A stretch of DNA of 64,000 nt from Colius striatus (lineage: Eukaryota; Chordata; Aves; Coliiformes; Coliidae). Of the stretch, positions 25,501 to 38,938 are shown piece after piece. The first letter of the stretch is position 1. Every line of letters starts with the position of its first letter. The notes below the pieces were generated by a model that ran no database searches, was not told the origin of the DNA, and saw nothing but the letters and a program-made list of their open reading frames with translations. The position numbers and the translations under genes were made by a program. The stretch covers positions 33,138,501-33,202,500 of the forward strand of contig NC_084761.1 in the NCBI RefSeq assembly GCF_028858725.1. Reading direction: 5' to 3'.

Positions 25501-28500
25501 AAGTTTACCTTGGAATTAAACTTGAATTGAGACTGAAATGAGTTTTGTTATCCTTATTGTGCTACGCAGAGGAAGATTTGTATGACAGGAAGAATGATTG
25601 CCTTTCAAACTGAAAACAATTTGAGAGATTTCTGTCACAAAAATAACTTTTAAAAAATCAGCTAAGATTACAAATACCTTTCTGGATCATTCCGCTCTTT
25701 GTTTGCTCAGCATCCTCTTACTACTAAATGCCCTAGTCACTACTAAATGAAGTGACTACATTTTCCCAGCACCTCTACCTCAGTAAAATCTTCACCTACA
25801 AACAAGTACCTTCACCTGAAGACAGTAAACCTAGAGGGCAACAGAGGGCATAAAGTTTTCAAGTGTTTTAACTAAATTTTACTTGCACGTAAAACAACTA
25901 GAAACCACAGTGATGTAGAAATAAATGACTCAAAAAACTGTTTCTTGTCTTGGAAAAAAAATTGTAAAGTTGGAAGCCATTTTTAAAAATGTATTTCACT
26001 ATGTTATAGACTAAAACAGCAACATATGACAAAATGAAATGCAGCAATTCCTAGTTTTCATTTTCTTTGACTATAAGTGTGTTTGTGCAGGTTACATCCT
26101 ATACCACAAAGACCAATGTACTTAGGAGGCAAAACTTTGCTGTCAAGCTTGTCAAAGCACCACCAAAAGGCGATTTCAATTCTCCTTAGCCAGAAGAAAT
26201 ATTTTGCAGACTTTTAATCCTCCAAATTAAAATAATACAAATTACAGCCAGACAGACAATAACCTTGGTCACAAAAAAACAACACTTCTGTGGAGCAAAG
26301 TAAGCATGATGTGTAAGGTTATATCCACCTTAAGGGCCTTAGGAAACAACTTAATTTTCCCTTCAAAAAACAACAAGGGGAAGTAAGTTGCAATAAGAAG
26401 ACAAGACAATATCCTACAGAAGGCAGCAAGGCAGGTTAATAGGGGAAAACCCTACAGAAGTAAAATTAGTATCTCTCTACTTGGCAGCACCTCTTGCCCA
26501 TAAGGGAAAATAAACAGCATAGTAGTCTGACATGTATTAACTCACTTTAAGAATTAATTCAAGTAGCATCTTCACATAGCAAATTAATCTGTTAATCTGT
26601 GTAACGGAAATGTCAAACTATATTTAAAGCAATCGTCTATAAATTTGCTGATAATTCCATGGCAGTAGCAAATTTTTGCAGAGAAAGAAGGCATAGGGAG
26701 CAACCTTCTCCCTGAGGCAGCAATGCAGTAAGAAAGGAAGACAAGACTTTATTCAGCATGATGTTGGGGGAGGACTATCCAACAACAATCAGGCAGTTTA
26801 CACACCAGTTCATCAGTGTCCTGGAGGGAAAGAGCCTTTAAACATGCGCTGCCTGCGGTATGTCAGCATGAATCCAAGTAGCAACAAGGAGTGGGAAGAG
26901 ATAATTATTAATGTGCAGAACAGTGAATGCTAGTAAGGCAATGAACCTTATTTATAAGCCTTGCTATTGCATTCTGTTTAAGAAAAAGTAGATCCAAATT
27001 CAATTTCCCACAAAGGAGAGGACTGTGTTAGTCTTGACTAAGTGACTTGACATCTCTATACCTTCTTTCTCCTATTAAAAAGTGAAAAAGATACAAGTGC
27101 ATTTCTTTATCTTAGCCTTTGCTTGGCAGTTACATACTTTTTGAGTCAAGAACGTTTGACATTAAGTAGTGTTTGCACATCTGCTCAAATCTCAGCTCTT
27201 GACTTACTTTTACTACATTTGACTAGTGATTATTAAATGAAAGGTATTAAGTATATACATATTAGGTATTAGAAAGTTTCACATTTTCTTCAGGAAACAC
27301 ATTTATGTTACATCTTTTTTATAAGACTTAAATGAGAAAGAATACCTAGCAACATCAGCTAGTAGTAATATTAAAGTAGGATAGAGCATATTTTAAGTGT
27401 AGATTGAAGAGAACAGAAGGTGGAGCAACAAACACTGAACATGCCATTTTTAAAAAACCTCATGAATAAATAGTCTAACCAGGTATAACCAATATTATAA
27501 AATGAGACTGTTCTGTAATTCCAGAATCAATCCATGGACTTTCGAGAATAGAGGTATTATTCTAACTGCTTGCCTTGTCCTAATGCTACTTTGATAATTT
27601 CAAAACCAGCTAGTATTGCCTTTGACAAAGCACCAGTTTAGCCATTTTTATTAGTTTTCCTGGGGCGTTCAATGTAATAGCCATTTTATTAGCTGAAATA
27701 AACTTAGAACAGAGCTCATGCCAGTTTTGGTTAACCTAAATGAGCTAAAAAACCTACCTGACAAAAATACCCAAAACCAAAAACACAGAACAAACCAGAC
27801 TAAAGGTATTGGATTTTTATTTCCTGTCTGAAAGCTGTTATGAAAACCATTCTGCAACAATCTACTGCAGACAATCCCATCTTCTGCTTATCACACCACC
27901 ACAAGGCAGTTTGCTGGGGGTTGTGCAGCAAACCTTCCTGTTGCTGATTACTTTGTATTCTGTAGAAGCTCCCTTTTCAGCAGTTATGAATGAGTTATAA
28001 ACTGATTGAAATTAAAAACTCAGAAACTTTGAAGGACTGATTTTTGCAAAATGCATATGAAAACCATATTACTTTGACATGAAGCATACATTTTTATCAC
28101 ACTTGCCAGTTTACCCAAGACATAAACTGTTAATCAGATCATCATAGAGCCATATCTTTTTTACAAATGTGTGACTATGTGATCATATTGCTTCTTAATC
28201 CTTTCATTTTTCAGTAATCTAAACAAGCTCCTAATTTCTGAGAATGTTGACTGTTGACTGGACTGGGTCTGTGGCTGAGGAGGAAATATTCCTTTTTTTT
28301 CCAATCAAGGTGCAGCTTATTAATCTACTGCTGATAATAATTAATTAGCTGCTGCCTTTTCAGCTTGTCTTCCTGCAGAAGCAAAGGTTACATTTTAGGG
28401 CTTGGTGTGAGGGGAAAGGAGATGCATCTTGCAACCTTTGTCCCTAACACGACAATACTATGAAATCTTTTAAACAGTTGTAAATGAAGCTTCCAAGTAC

Positions 28501-31004
28501 CACAGGCAGAGATATCTATGTCTCCTGGCTCACCAACAGGTAATCTAACTAGGAGGCTGGGTCATATAGTCAAAATATTTCAATCCCATGTCAGAAATTA
28601 CAGAGAACAGTGATTCCCTTTCCACCTTCTGATCTCCCTGGTCTATGTGACCTGCCCAAGCCTTGCCTGGGATCCCAGAACCCTGCACAGGTAGAAACTC
28701 CTCTGGTACCCTCCTGGTGCATTAGGAACATCTCCAACATAGGAAAAAAGCCTGGTGCTTTTCTCACTGCTGGCAGATAATATGCATGTGGTAACAGCCA
28801 GGTGGGAAGAGAAGATAAGCTGGCAGAGAAGTAGGTCCACAGCAAAGCACAAAACCAGTCCTGCAGCTGCACAGCCAAGTCAGTGATTTTGGCATATGGT
28901 ATGTTGAGAATTACAATACAACTATAGCCCCACTAAGTCCCAGTGCTGCAGAAACCACATTAACTGTTCTAACAGTAGGAGTCAACTGTGGAGAGATTTG
29001 GCTGTGCGCTTTGGGAGGAGTCCAACATTTCCTTTGCATTAATTTCCTTATAAACACGTACTTCCTATCTAGAAAGATTATAATAGAGGCTTAGGCTATT
29101 AAAACACAAGTTCACAAAATTATCTCCCAAATTTATCTCTAAACGATCCAGAGAACAAGACAGCGATATAATGCTGCTGACTCTGTTACTGGGTGTAGTT
29201 CTAGCCAACTACAGATAACATCATGGAAATAGGAAATCCATAACAAATACATTATAGTCCAAAAGGAAACTCCTTTGGTCACTCCACTGTAAACAACTAC
29301 CAGGACTTCTACTGGAAGAAAACACTTAAAAACAACTTGCTGCTGCTAGCTACGCCAGTGAAAGTCTGCCAGTGGTTGCTGTAATGATGAGGATACATTT
29401 ACTAAATGTCACACACCAAAATCAGAGCTGCTGCAGAAAGTAACAACTAAAAACCACTCCTAAGACTCACTCCTCAACTCAGCAAGGCTATGGTTCTTCA
29501 AAAAATCATACACTAAGGTGATGCTGCAACAGAGAAAGAAACAGAGAAATGCTCATTGGAGAGAGTTTTGAAACAGAGCAGTAGACTGAAAGGGGGTAAA
29601 AAAAACCAAAACGCAGGGGCTTATGGTAGAAAACTGGAACAGGGATGCTGGATGAGAAGAGATAATGATTATATACAGAGAGTATTCCTACAAAAGAAAC
29701 TAAGTTGTCTGAAGTGATTAAGGGAGCCTAAAATGGGGCAAAAATTGGCCTAGAAGTGACTGTTACCTGCTTTCTACATGAGCCAGCTGGAGCTGTAGCC
29801 GAATACGAAGATATGCCGGATCTGTTATTCCAAAACAACCTTTCTGGAACAGAAGCTAGTTGCTACTCTTTTCTATGTCCTCTCCAGCTTCAGTCTGTAC
29901 ATACTTGGGACTGCAGAAGGAAGTTATGAGCTCTCCCTGCCCACGTTATATTATTCTGAGAAGAATATTGTTTTAGAGGCACATAACTGCTGGAAGAGAT
30001 TGGATCCATGATAATTTTAACCAGCTATTGCATGCTATTACTACCCACTTATTCTCATTTCCTGCTCCTTTCTTATCTAAATTTTAGACCTAGCCGTGTT
30101 GCTTTTCCTGAGAGATTTAGCTGTATGTGGTCAGAGCCACAGTAATTCAGCTGTGGCACATGGGTTTTAACAGGTAATAAATATGCATCCAGAACTTTCC
30201 CCACATGCTCTCAGAGAAAATATTAATTGGAAGAAACCTGGTATTACCCACTCTGAGTGTAATGCATCTAGTTATATCTGATTTCAGGTAATAGTTTTCA
30301 TGCAAGTTCTGCAGAAGCAACAGCATAAGATCCTGTGATTCTGTGTGATAAGGACTACTGCAACAAATGAATGAGGCAATGAATGAAGTCTTCCATGGAC
30401 AGCTAGAAGAATCTCAAAAGTGAACACCAAAGAATATTTCAAGATAACCTAACTGCTTGCATGCTAGGTTTGCTGAACCATGGCAGGTGAAGTCCAGGAA
30501 AATGATGGCCCTGTAATCTATGTATGACACAAGTGACACAAACACTTTACATTAGAAGAGCTTTAGGAGTTCAAATAATGTAAGCACTTTCCTTGTTCTT
30601 CTTTAGTTAATCAAGATTCAGTGTTTAAATTCACTGCTGCATTATTAAGGATCCAGACCCAGGCTATGGTACTAAATGGGAAAGTAAATTTATTGGATAT
30701 GGTTTTTCTTTTGTTTGGCTAGTTTTGAAAACGAAGTGATCATAATATGCATCTGATAATCACTTATACATCTTTCTCACCACCCATACATGATATTTAA
30801 AACATCCGCCAAGAGGGAAGGCACAGCTCAATTCCACATACTCTCATTTTGGTCAAGATATGGTAAATACTAATATGGGCTAGTTAATAGACCATTTACC
30901 CTCTCGTCTCATCGAGAAATGAACAGATCAGAGCAGAGCAATTGAAGAGTAGGGGGAATTTTTGATTGGAATTCTAGTAATTCTAGTTCACAAAATAACA
31001 GATT

Positions 31005-31085
31005 CACAGAACAGTACAGGTTGGAAGGGAGCTCTGAAGATCATCTAGTCCAAACCCCCTACTAAAGCAGCTATCATGTACATCC
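31005..31085 (-). mobile_element. CR1 3'-end scrap
   Basis: The plus strand shows CACAGAACAGTACAGGTTGG, AGGGAGCTCTGAAGATCATC and TAGTCCAAACCCCCTACTAAAGCAG. This is the reverse complement of a diverged avian CR1 3' end. Only about 80 bp is recognisable. It is older-looking than the 17.5-kb copy, with more substitutions in the normally conserved end. Confidence 0.8.
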
Positions 31086-31230
31086 TTAAATGAGAGGGCA
31101 AGGACTCCAGGAAAAAGATCACAGAAAAACAAGGTTTCTTTCATGTCACAAAGCTGAAACTCAAACACGATCAAACACTTTATTTTTCAATGAAAAAGGA
31201 ACTTTTTTTTTTTCTGTAATACACTACAAT

Positions 31231-31283
31231 TGATATATCAGTATGTTCTACTATATTAAAAGATATCTTAGTATGTTCTACTA
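31231..31283 (+). repeat. 30-bp-period direct duplication
   Basis: A 23-bp unit containing AGTATGTTCTACTA occurs at 31231-31253 and again at 31261-31283, with 3 mismatches in the first part. It looks like a small local tandem duplication in the intron. Confidence 0.8.
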
Positions 31284-34200
31284 CACAGTGGTTAAAGTCA
31301 TTAAAACCTTCTGTCAGGTTCTGAGTCCTCTTGGAGCACCTACCATTCCTACATAATCAATGAAGGAGAAACAGGTGCATTTTAAGGACTCATCAAATGC
31401 TGGTGTCAAAATTTAGAGATAATATAGATTGCCTGGGGCACTAACTTCCCCCCATGGACTGATGGGAAAACTAAGCATTTGCTTCAGAAGTTCAAGTCTA
31501 ATGCCTACCAAAAAGCTCAGTGTTTTGGCAACATAGTCTGGGTCACATCTTAAAAAATTCCTGACAGAGTGGCAAAGGTTTTTACTGTTTACCCTTGAAC
31601 ATTATTGTAGGTTCCAGGGGAAGAGCAACTATAATTAAGGTTACACAATGCCTTCCATTAAGATTTTACTTTCAGTTGTTAGTTCATTGTAAGTTCAAAC
31701 CTACAATACCATTTAAAGAAGAAAAAACACAGCTTTTCTTTTCTTGAGATGATTACTAGTAACTCTATGCCGAAGATCAGGATTTCATACTCTGCACCAA
31801 GGTAATAAAGGTATGAGAGATGTAACTACTGTAAGAGTGTGCTCCTGCAAGATCTTGAATCACCTTTTTGTAACAAGCGCTTGTTAAAATTCAGCAGTTA
31901 CATGCTTTGAGGATTCAATCTATGCTGAATGTCTGTCAGGTCAAGGGGTTAGACAAGATTTTTCCTTGCCGTTCTTCTCCCTGGCAGATGATGACCGCTG
32001 CAATACAAAGTGAAAGCAATGAGACAAGGGGACTGTTTCTGCTGTGCTCTCTATGTTGTTATTGAGTCCAGTGCCCAGGCTATGAAGAAAGACAAAAGCA
32101 GCCCCATATGTAGCAGGGGAGAAAGGAACAACCAGAGGGAAACATTCAAGTGATAGTCTGGTGAGAAAGAAGAAGATGATAAAGTTTTCATGAGAATGTT
32201 CTCAGGACTCTGACTGGGGTGTTAATCGGGAAGATGTCTGAAAACAGTATTTGGGAAGAAGTTGGACAAATCAGGTATAGAAGAAATGAAACTTCTTTAG
32301 TCAGCTAGAGGACATTCCCCTGCATAACATCTGATCCCAGTGAAACAGAGCAAATGTGTATTACAAAACAACTGCCAGTTTTACTTACTTTGCCTGAGCC
32401 TCACTGATGACCTTCCTGAACCTGACATGGTGCAAATGAAATGTATTTCCTTCTCTTTTTTTTCTTCCTTTTTTTTTTCCCACTGAATTCTCAAAAAACA
32501 GAGAATTGCTTCAAAGATGCATTATAAAGATCAGTTCTGTGAAGCTGAGTATTTACCTTGGAAAATCTTAGATTTAACACTGTCTTTTCAAGCTACCATT
32601 TGAATCTTTGTCTGCAATCATCGTCTACAAATCCCCTCTTTTCAGAAGGATGGTCATGAATAGACCTTTATTCTAAAAGACTCCAACAAGGCACAAATTG
32701 CATTAATACTTATTACATCTCATGACCACTCCTCTACATTTTGTTTTCCTCTGCACACTGTTGCTTTAAAAAAGCTGTAATTTAATTTTAAAACCCCAAA
32801 TTGATGGAAAAACAGAAAAGGTTACAGAAGAACATGTGCTTCCACTTCTGTGTGACCTATCACACACTGAGTCTATTCCCACGAGCTCATAAGGAGAATG
32901 CCGGGAGATGGGAGAAAGGCAGAGGAAGATCTGCTCATGGATCCCAGTCTCTCATCTTGTCCCTTTCCTTCTGCTTTTTAGTCCTTGTAGCAATCACAAC
33001 ACTGTGCTGTTGGGTATAGGCCCTGCCAGGGCCAAAGTCCATCTGAGCCTGGACCTATGGATTCCATTCAAAACATCTGAAAGTCCCCGAGATTAAAGCT
33101 ATTACAGCTATTCCTCCTTCTCAACTCATGTGTCTTTAAGACCATCTTTAAGAAAAGATGCATTCAAACAGCTCTTTAAAAAGGAGTTATTTGTTTCATA
33201 GCTGGGCCATCAAAAGTCCATAACTAGTTGCCCCGACATTCATTCTTTGTGCTTCAATCAGATGTTTGACAGGTAATTTATCTAAAATAATCTGAAATAT
33301 CCTTGACTGCTATTTCAGGTGAAAATAGTGTGTCCCACAACGAATCAAATTTTATATTCAATGTCTGAAATACCTGACAAGTATTGCACCCTGGTAAAAA
33401 TGATGATAAGGCTGAAAGCCTGAAGGCTTCACCATAGAGAATAGATTTGTCATTTAATTTGCTTGTTTTTACTTTTGAGCCTTTACTGAAAACATGCTCA
33501 AAACCCAGGAAATTCCAAGGTTACTCACTTCCCATTGCCTTCAAAATGAGCTCTGTCACTGAAATAGTATAATTAAATAAGTTCAGAAAATAAAGAAAAA
33601 AACTTTTAAAAAAAAAAGAAAATCAAACAGACTTTACAAAACTGCTTTGTAGAATGCTGTCTTCCAGGGTTTGATGTCCATTAAGCAGTGGCCACCTCCA
33701 AAGATGAAAAGTGGATCGCAACACACACTGCAATGAACTCGGGTAAATCAGTTTTGCCTCTCTACTGTCTCTTTGAACATCATTAACATTAAATGATAGC
33801 AAATACTACTATAATGATGAAGGGAAAAATAAGAAAAGAATATTGATGATAGAAAAAAAATGAAAGTGACAGTAGTGTTATAAATACAATTTTAATATGA
33901 TGTGAATTGCAAGCATTTGATACAGAGGGTATAATATATCGATATTCCTCATTCTGCACTATGCATGTCACTAAAATCAATAGAAGTCACACACATATAC
34001 CACAGAAACTATGATATGTAGAATTATTTATGGAATAGCTGCTTTACATACACATCAATTGCAACATCATAGTGGATAGTGTTACACCCAGAAGACAAAC
34101 CCATGGATTACACATTGTAAGTGAAAAGGCTTTATTTCCTATCATTGTTTCCCCACATTTTTTATAAGCTGCAGGGGAAAACCAATGGAAAGATTTTTGT

Positions 34201-37200
34201 ACAGCTTTTTTTTTTTGTAAGAAACTATAAACATCATATTGTGTATCACTAGAAGGCACTGATTCCACTTACAAACTATGCCATTAAATAACAGCTACTG
34301 ATAGTGTTTTCCAAAATGCATCATGCCATGTATATTGAAGCAAAGACACCAAAACATCTGAAATTGCCTCTGCTTTGATCAAAATTTTAGGGACATTGGT
34401 GAGGCTGAAAAATAGCAGCACATAGAAGACCAGCATCTCCAAACTACTGGTGGCAAGAAAGCACCAACTCAAGAGTGCATGCTTCCTGTTAATAGCTAGC
34501 AAAGCTGTGTCAGCACTGGCAGGAACAAAAAAAAAGCTTTACAGTTACACAGACACCTTTATAATTTTCCTATCTCAAAATTATGGCATTTCCAATAAAG
34601 GCTGCCTTTGAATCGCCATTTACTTTTACAACTCACTTTGTTTCACAGTACCCTCCATCTCCTACTGTTAACTCTTGAAAGAAGCCTTTCAAAAAATCAA
34701 TCCAGCCTGTTAAGATTCTAGATGTTAAAATTGACTTTTTCTTGTCTTGTTCATTTGAAAGGCGTAGAAGTGATTTGAGGCAATCAGCATAAAGAGATTT
34801 GATTGACAGAATTTAACTAAGTGATCTAGAAAAGATACATCAGTAGAAAATTGCTAAAATTATAAATTAAATGGCACAGTTTTTCTCTGACTGCTCTTAA
34901 AACAAAATAGGATCTTTTAGATCTGAAAATCATTCTAAAAGTTTCTACAAGCAGTAAAGGAAAAGCTTAGCAATGTACAGAATAATCTTTCAAATAACAC
35001 TGATAATAACCAAACAAAAGAAAGGATGAAAGGGCAAACATCAGAACAACAACCAAATCTGTTGACCTTCGCACAAACCTAAAAAATGCAGCTGCCAAAC
35101 CTCCCTCAAGTAAAATACAGCAGCTTTAGTTGAAATGCCATTATGTCTCTTCCTGTGGAAATTATGGCACTTTTTCCCCCCTTCTCTTTTTCCTGGCTGT
35201 TCTTTCCTTCCCAATTTGTTCTCAAATTGCTTTTCTCTTCAATTCACCTTTCTCCATCTGCCTAAAACAAGAAAGCCTAGCTGGAGGGTCCTTACCACAC
35301 TATCTAGTCACTAGTGAGAGGGAGGAAAGCCTGTGCCACTCCCAGCACTGCTCCATAAGCGCATGGGCAGTGAGGAGGGAGAAACAGTCATTGACAAATG
35401 TCTGTAGCACCAAAGATACCAAAAAACCCACCCAAAGACAGCTCTTAAAACTGACTAACCCTCAAAGAGAGTACCACAGAGTTAAGTACTATGTCCCCAT
35501 TTGACATTTTAATTTTTTTATTATGAATTGTTGGGCTTTCAATCACCAGCTCACAAGAAAAAAGAAAAAAAAGTTGTCTGTCCTTTTGCTGTTTAACCTG
35601 GAGTTACATGAACAGTGTTATACACATAGAAGCTAGCATAGGTAAAAGGTCTATTTATTGCCTCGATGGTGCAGGTTATTCCTTATGCTAATGCCACTAT
35701 TTGCAAGCCCCTTGCTTTAAATGCCAGACAATTCTGTCACCCAGGTCAGGTTTATCACCTTCCATCTTTTGGATTTGATAATCTTGAAGTTCTTTTCCAA
35801 TTGAACGCATTCTATGATCACACACAGCATCAAGGCTGTTTCAGTTTCATTTACAGGATATTAGTGGGATAAAGCTCTTCACTGTCTAAAACTACAGCAA
35901 AAACATAAAATTAACATTATTGTGATGATGCTTCACCCTGATAAGTCCATCTGCTCATCTATTTTTTAAGTTTTCTCCAGATTTTCTGGGCTTTTCATCA
36001 TTCTTTTGTGACTCCAATTTATTGTTATCTGCAAATACAACTAACAGGATAATCTCAGCTTTGAGATAAATTATGTGATTTAAAAACACTTAAAGTCACT
36101 TACATTTTAGTCTACAAAAACCTACTACACTTTTGTACTAACAAGTTTGTACAAATTATCAGAGCTTTTAAAAAAAAAAAGTCAGGTTTATATTTGTGAA
36201 AGATTTCCAAACTCCTGCAATTCTAATATAATAATGATTTTGTACAATTAGTTTTCCTTTCTGGTAATTTTTTCTATCTTATATACTTTTGAATTTACTG
36301 GAGACATGAAAGAAACAAAAAAAGAAATGTATTTGAAATGCCAACAGAAATGAAGTTTAACACAGAAAACTCAGAGATTTTTCATTAATGATAAAACATG
36401 TAGTTATGAGAGACTGCACACAAGTCATTCACTCACTGAAATACTGCAGAAATTAAGGGATTTATGCAAGCTAATGATACATACAAAATGATACACCTCA
36501 GTATAATACATCACACCACACTAGCACCTTGCAAACCAATCTACATGTAGGCCATCTCAGTCCTGTCCTCAATTACTTTTTGTAAACATCACTTTTCTTC
36601 TTCAGAATATCTATCTTTGCCAAAAGACCCTACATGTGTTAACCTACAACATTGATCTAGACATTAAACACCTAATCTGACAAAATTAAATATTAAAGTC
36701 AAGAAATACCAACTACAGACTTTAAGCATGATTGGTTACTAAGAATGATCTTTGCTAACCAACGTATCAACAGTTTGTATTTCAGACAAGTGCAAGATAT
36801 GATTCAGTTAATTCTTTGCAGGCTGACCAGAATATTTTCTATTAGTTTTGCATTGACCTTTGTTATATATTATTTGAATGTTGTGGATAGATACATTTCT
36901 TTAAACTCTTACAGAAAAGACAATGCAGTACTCATTAAAGCCCACGATGAAAGTTTCTTTAGCGAACATAGCATCTGGATTCACTTTATGATCAAAACTC
37001 GTTTGCTCATTATTTTTTTAGTCATCAAAGATTCAGATAACCAGAAATCTTTACATCTTTTAATTATACATTTCTGATAACATCAGTGTCTATTTCTGCA
37101 TAGCTGAAATTTAGAGTAAATTTAGAGCAACAGTGGCAACCACCATCAGTCCAAAACTGCTGGATATTTCTTTTATTTTTAGTAACATGACCGAATAAGA

Positions 37201-37654
37201 ATTGCCATCTGCAACAAATCCTTATTCTGCTTTCACAATATTTTTCTAAGTTTTATACAAATGATTTAATGAGCATGTAAACATTTAAAACAGGAAATAA
37301 CCTTTTTTTGTTTTTTTTTTTAATATGGTCATAGAATGTTGTTAGAATTTCAAGCCTTACAGCACCCTAAGAACTTGTTAAAATAACTGCTGTTTGCCTT
37401 GATTAAAGTCTATGATCAGTGAAGTGACACAAGTTTTCACATATCTATCTCAGAAACTGTTAATTAGTGAGAACACATGCAGTTGAAAAGACCTTGTGTG
37501 CATAAGTGACTTACCAGCTAGCATGCTGCTGGTCAGTTCTCTGATACGTCAGGACTGGGGCCTATCACCCCTTCTCAACCGTCTTTAGCGTGTTCTACAC
37601 TGTAGCTCCTGGCTTAGCTCAAAATGCAAGAGACATGCAAAAATCTCCACATAC

Positions 37655-37809
37655 CTTCTCATACAATCCAGTGCCCGAATAAAGAAATCTTTGTGAAGCT
37701 GATGCTCATCCCTCAAGATGGAGCACTGCTCCAGTGTCACCGACATGGATGTCCGATCTTTGGCACTTTTGCAACAGGTGAAACGGACTCCATTCAACTT
37801 CCGGCAAAT
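37655..37809 (-). CDS. INPP4B: INPP4B exon with the phosphatase active site
   Basis: This 155-nt exon (phase 0 in, phase 2 out) starts [10 protein letters not shown] after acceptor TTTCAG and ends C-M-R-(AG) before donor GTATGT. Residues 13-19 are the catalytic C-x5-R loop C-K-S-A-K-D-R, with the nucleophilic Cys codon at 37771-37773. The following [17 protein letters not shown] is the INPP4B version; as I remember it, INPP4A differs here (T-A-M-S, L-I-L-Q). This is the main reason for calling the gene B rather than A. The active site is intact. Its donor is shared by the two alternative terminal exons. Confidence 0.98.
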
Positions 37810-37981
37810 CTGAAACACAGGCAGGCGTCAAAGGATTGGCCTTTTCACACCTTGTGTTCTCTACATGCTAGGAAGAGTGTGAAAATCACACAGTTTTGCA
37901 AATCACAGACAATGAGTATTTCTCAAGAAAAAAAAACAGCTATTAAGATGTAATACTCCAACCTGAATCATACAGGAGGAG

Positions 37982-38770
37982 GTGGAAAGGCTCATGACTG
38001 TCAGGGAGTGTGAGAGAAAGATAGATTGTTGGACTGAGCATCTGTTACCTCTGAGGTCTAAGCAACAAGTTGAGGCTTCACAAGAAGTACAGGATCCCCT
38101 ACCATCTTCTAATCAGGTTAACAGAGGGGACCCAAGAGATGGAGGGAAATGGATAGAGGTCCCTTCTCAGGGAGGCAGGCGAATCCCTTTCCAGCCTCCT
38201 ACGCTTCCCCAGTTGCTGTTGTGTAACAGGTATGGGCCAGGCAATGGAATATGAAGATGTGAGTCCACTTGAGGAGTTACCCAGAGTGAGCCAGTCACCA
38301 TCATGCCTTAAGAATGCCTCAATTAAACAACAAAAAAAAGAAGGGTTATAGTAGTAGGTGATTCCCTTCTGGATATGTCAACCAGACTCATCCCACAGAG
38401 GTCTGCTGCCTCCCTGGGGCCCAAGAGATGTTGTTGGGATCCTCCCTGGTCTGGTGCAGCCAACTGACTACTACCCACTGTTGGTAATGCAGGTTGGTAC
38501 TGACGAGGTTACAGAGAGACGTTCAAAAGCTGTTAAAGAGGACTTCAGGGCATTGGGGAGAATGCTAGACGGCTCAGGAGCACAAGCAGTATTGTCCTCC
38601 AACCCTCTCATGACAGGGAGGAATACTGAACAAATAAGGAAAACCTACCTGATTAACAGGTGGTTCAGAGACTGGTGCCACCAACACAACTCTGGGTTTT
38701 TCACAATGGTGAAATTTTCATGATGCCAGGTGTGGTGACAGGTGGAGTTCATCTGTCTCAAAGGGGCAGA
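37982..38770 (+). pseudogene. CR1 ORF1 remnant with GDSL esterase-like motif
   Basis: The first open block (37982-38254) resembles the charged N-terminal part of CR1 ORF1 (R-E-C-E-R-K-I-D). A second segment has V-I-V-V-G-D-S-L-L, whose G-D-S-L codons lie at 38357-38368. This is the catalytic-Ser motif of the esterase domain known in CR1 ORF1. The continuation, Y-Y-P-L-L-V-M-Q-V-G then D-F-R-A-L-G-R-M and W-C-H-Q, lies in a different frame (38358-38723), so at least one frameshift separates the motif from the rest. This part is usually lost from genomic CR1 copies. Confidence 0.8.
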
Positions 38771-38938
38771 AGGATCCTTGCAAATGAGTTAGTAGGGCTC
38801 ATAGAAAGGGTTTAAAACTAATTTTGAAGGGGGAAGGGGACAAAACAAGGCCCACTAGAGTTGAACCTAAGGGTGGTAAGTCAGTGCCGGGGGTGAATCC
38901 TACACGATTGGCTTCCTTCTTGAGATGCCTGTACACTA

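Larger units (their letters stand above)
9056..37654 (-). other. INPP4B: INPP4B last intron (28.6 kb)
   Basis: The intron runs from donor GTATGT at 37654 to acceptor AG at 9056-9057. Both ends fit the flanking coding phase (2). It contains the alternative beta terminal exon (10307-10481), a 2.1-kb CR1 (17.5-19.6 kb), a CR1 scrap at 31.0 kb, a 30-bp-period direct repeat at 31.2 kb and homopolymer runs. The rest is AT-rich sequence with no gene, RNA gene or named repeat that I can recognise. Stretches of higher GC at about 12.2-12.5 kb and 28.6-28.9 kb have open frames but no family resemblance. Confidence 0.85.

Noticed and set aside
28591..28878. 95-codon minus-strand open frame in a GC-richer patch
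   Set aside because: No acceptor or donor with matching phase to INPP4B and no family resemblance; probably an unidentified old repeat or chance.
37655..37809. Assignment to INPP4A rather than INPP4B
   Set aside because: Residues after the active site ([24 protein letters not shown]) fit the B paralogue as I remember both.
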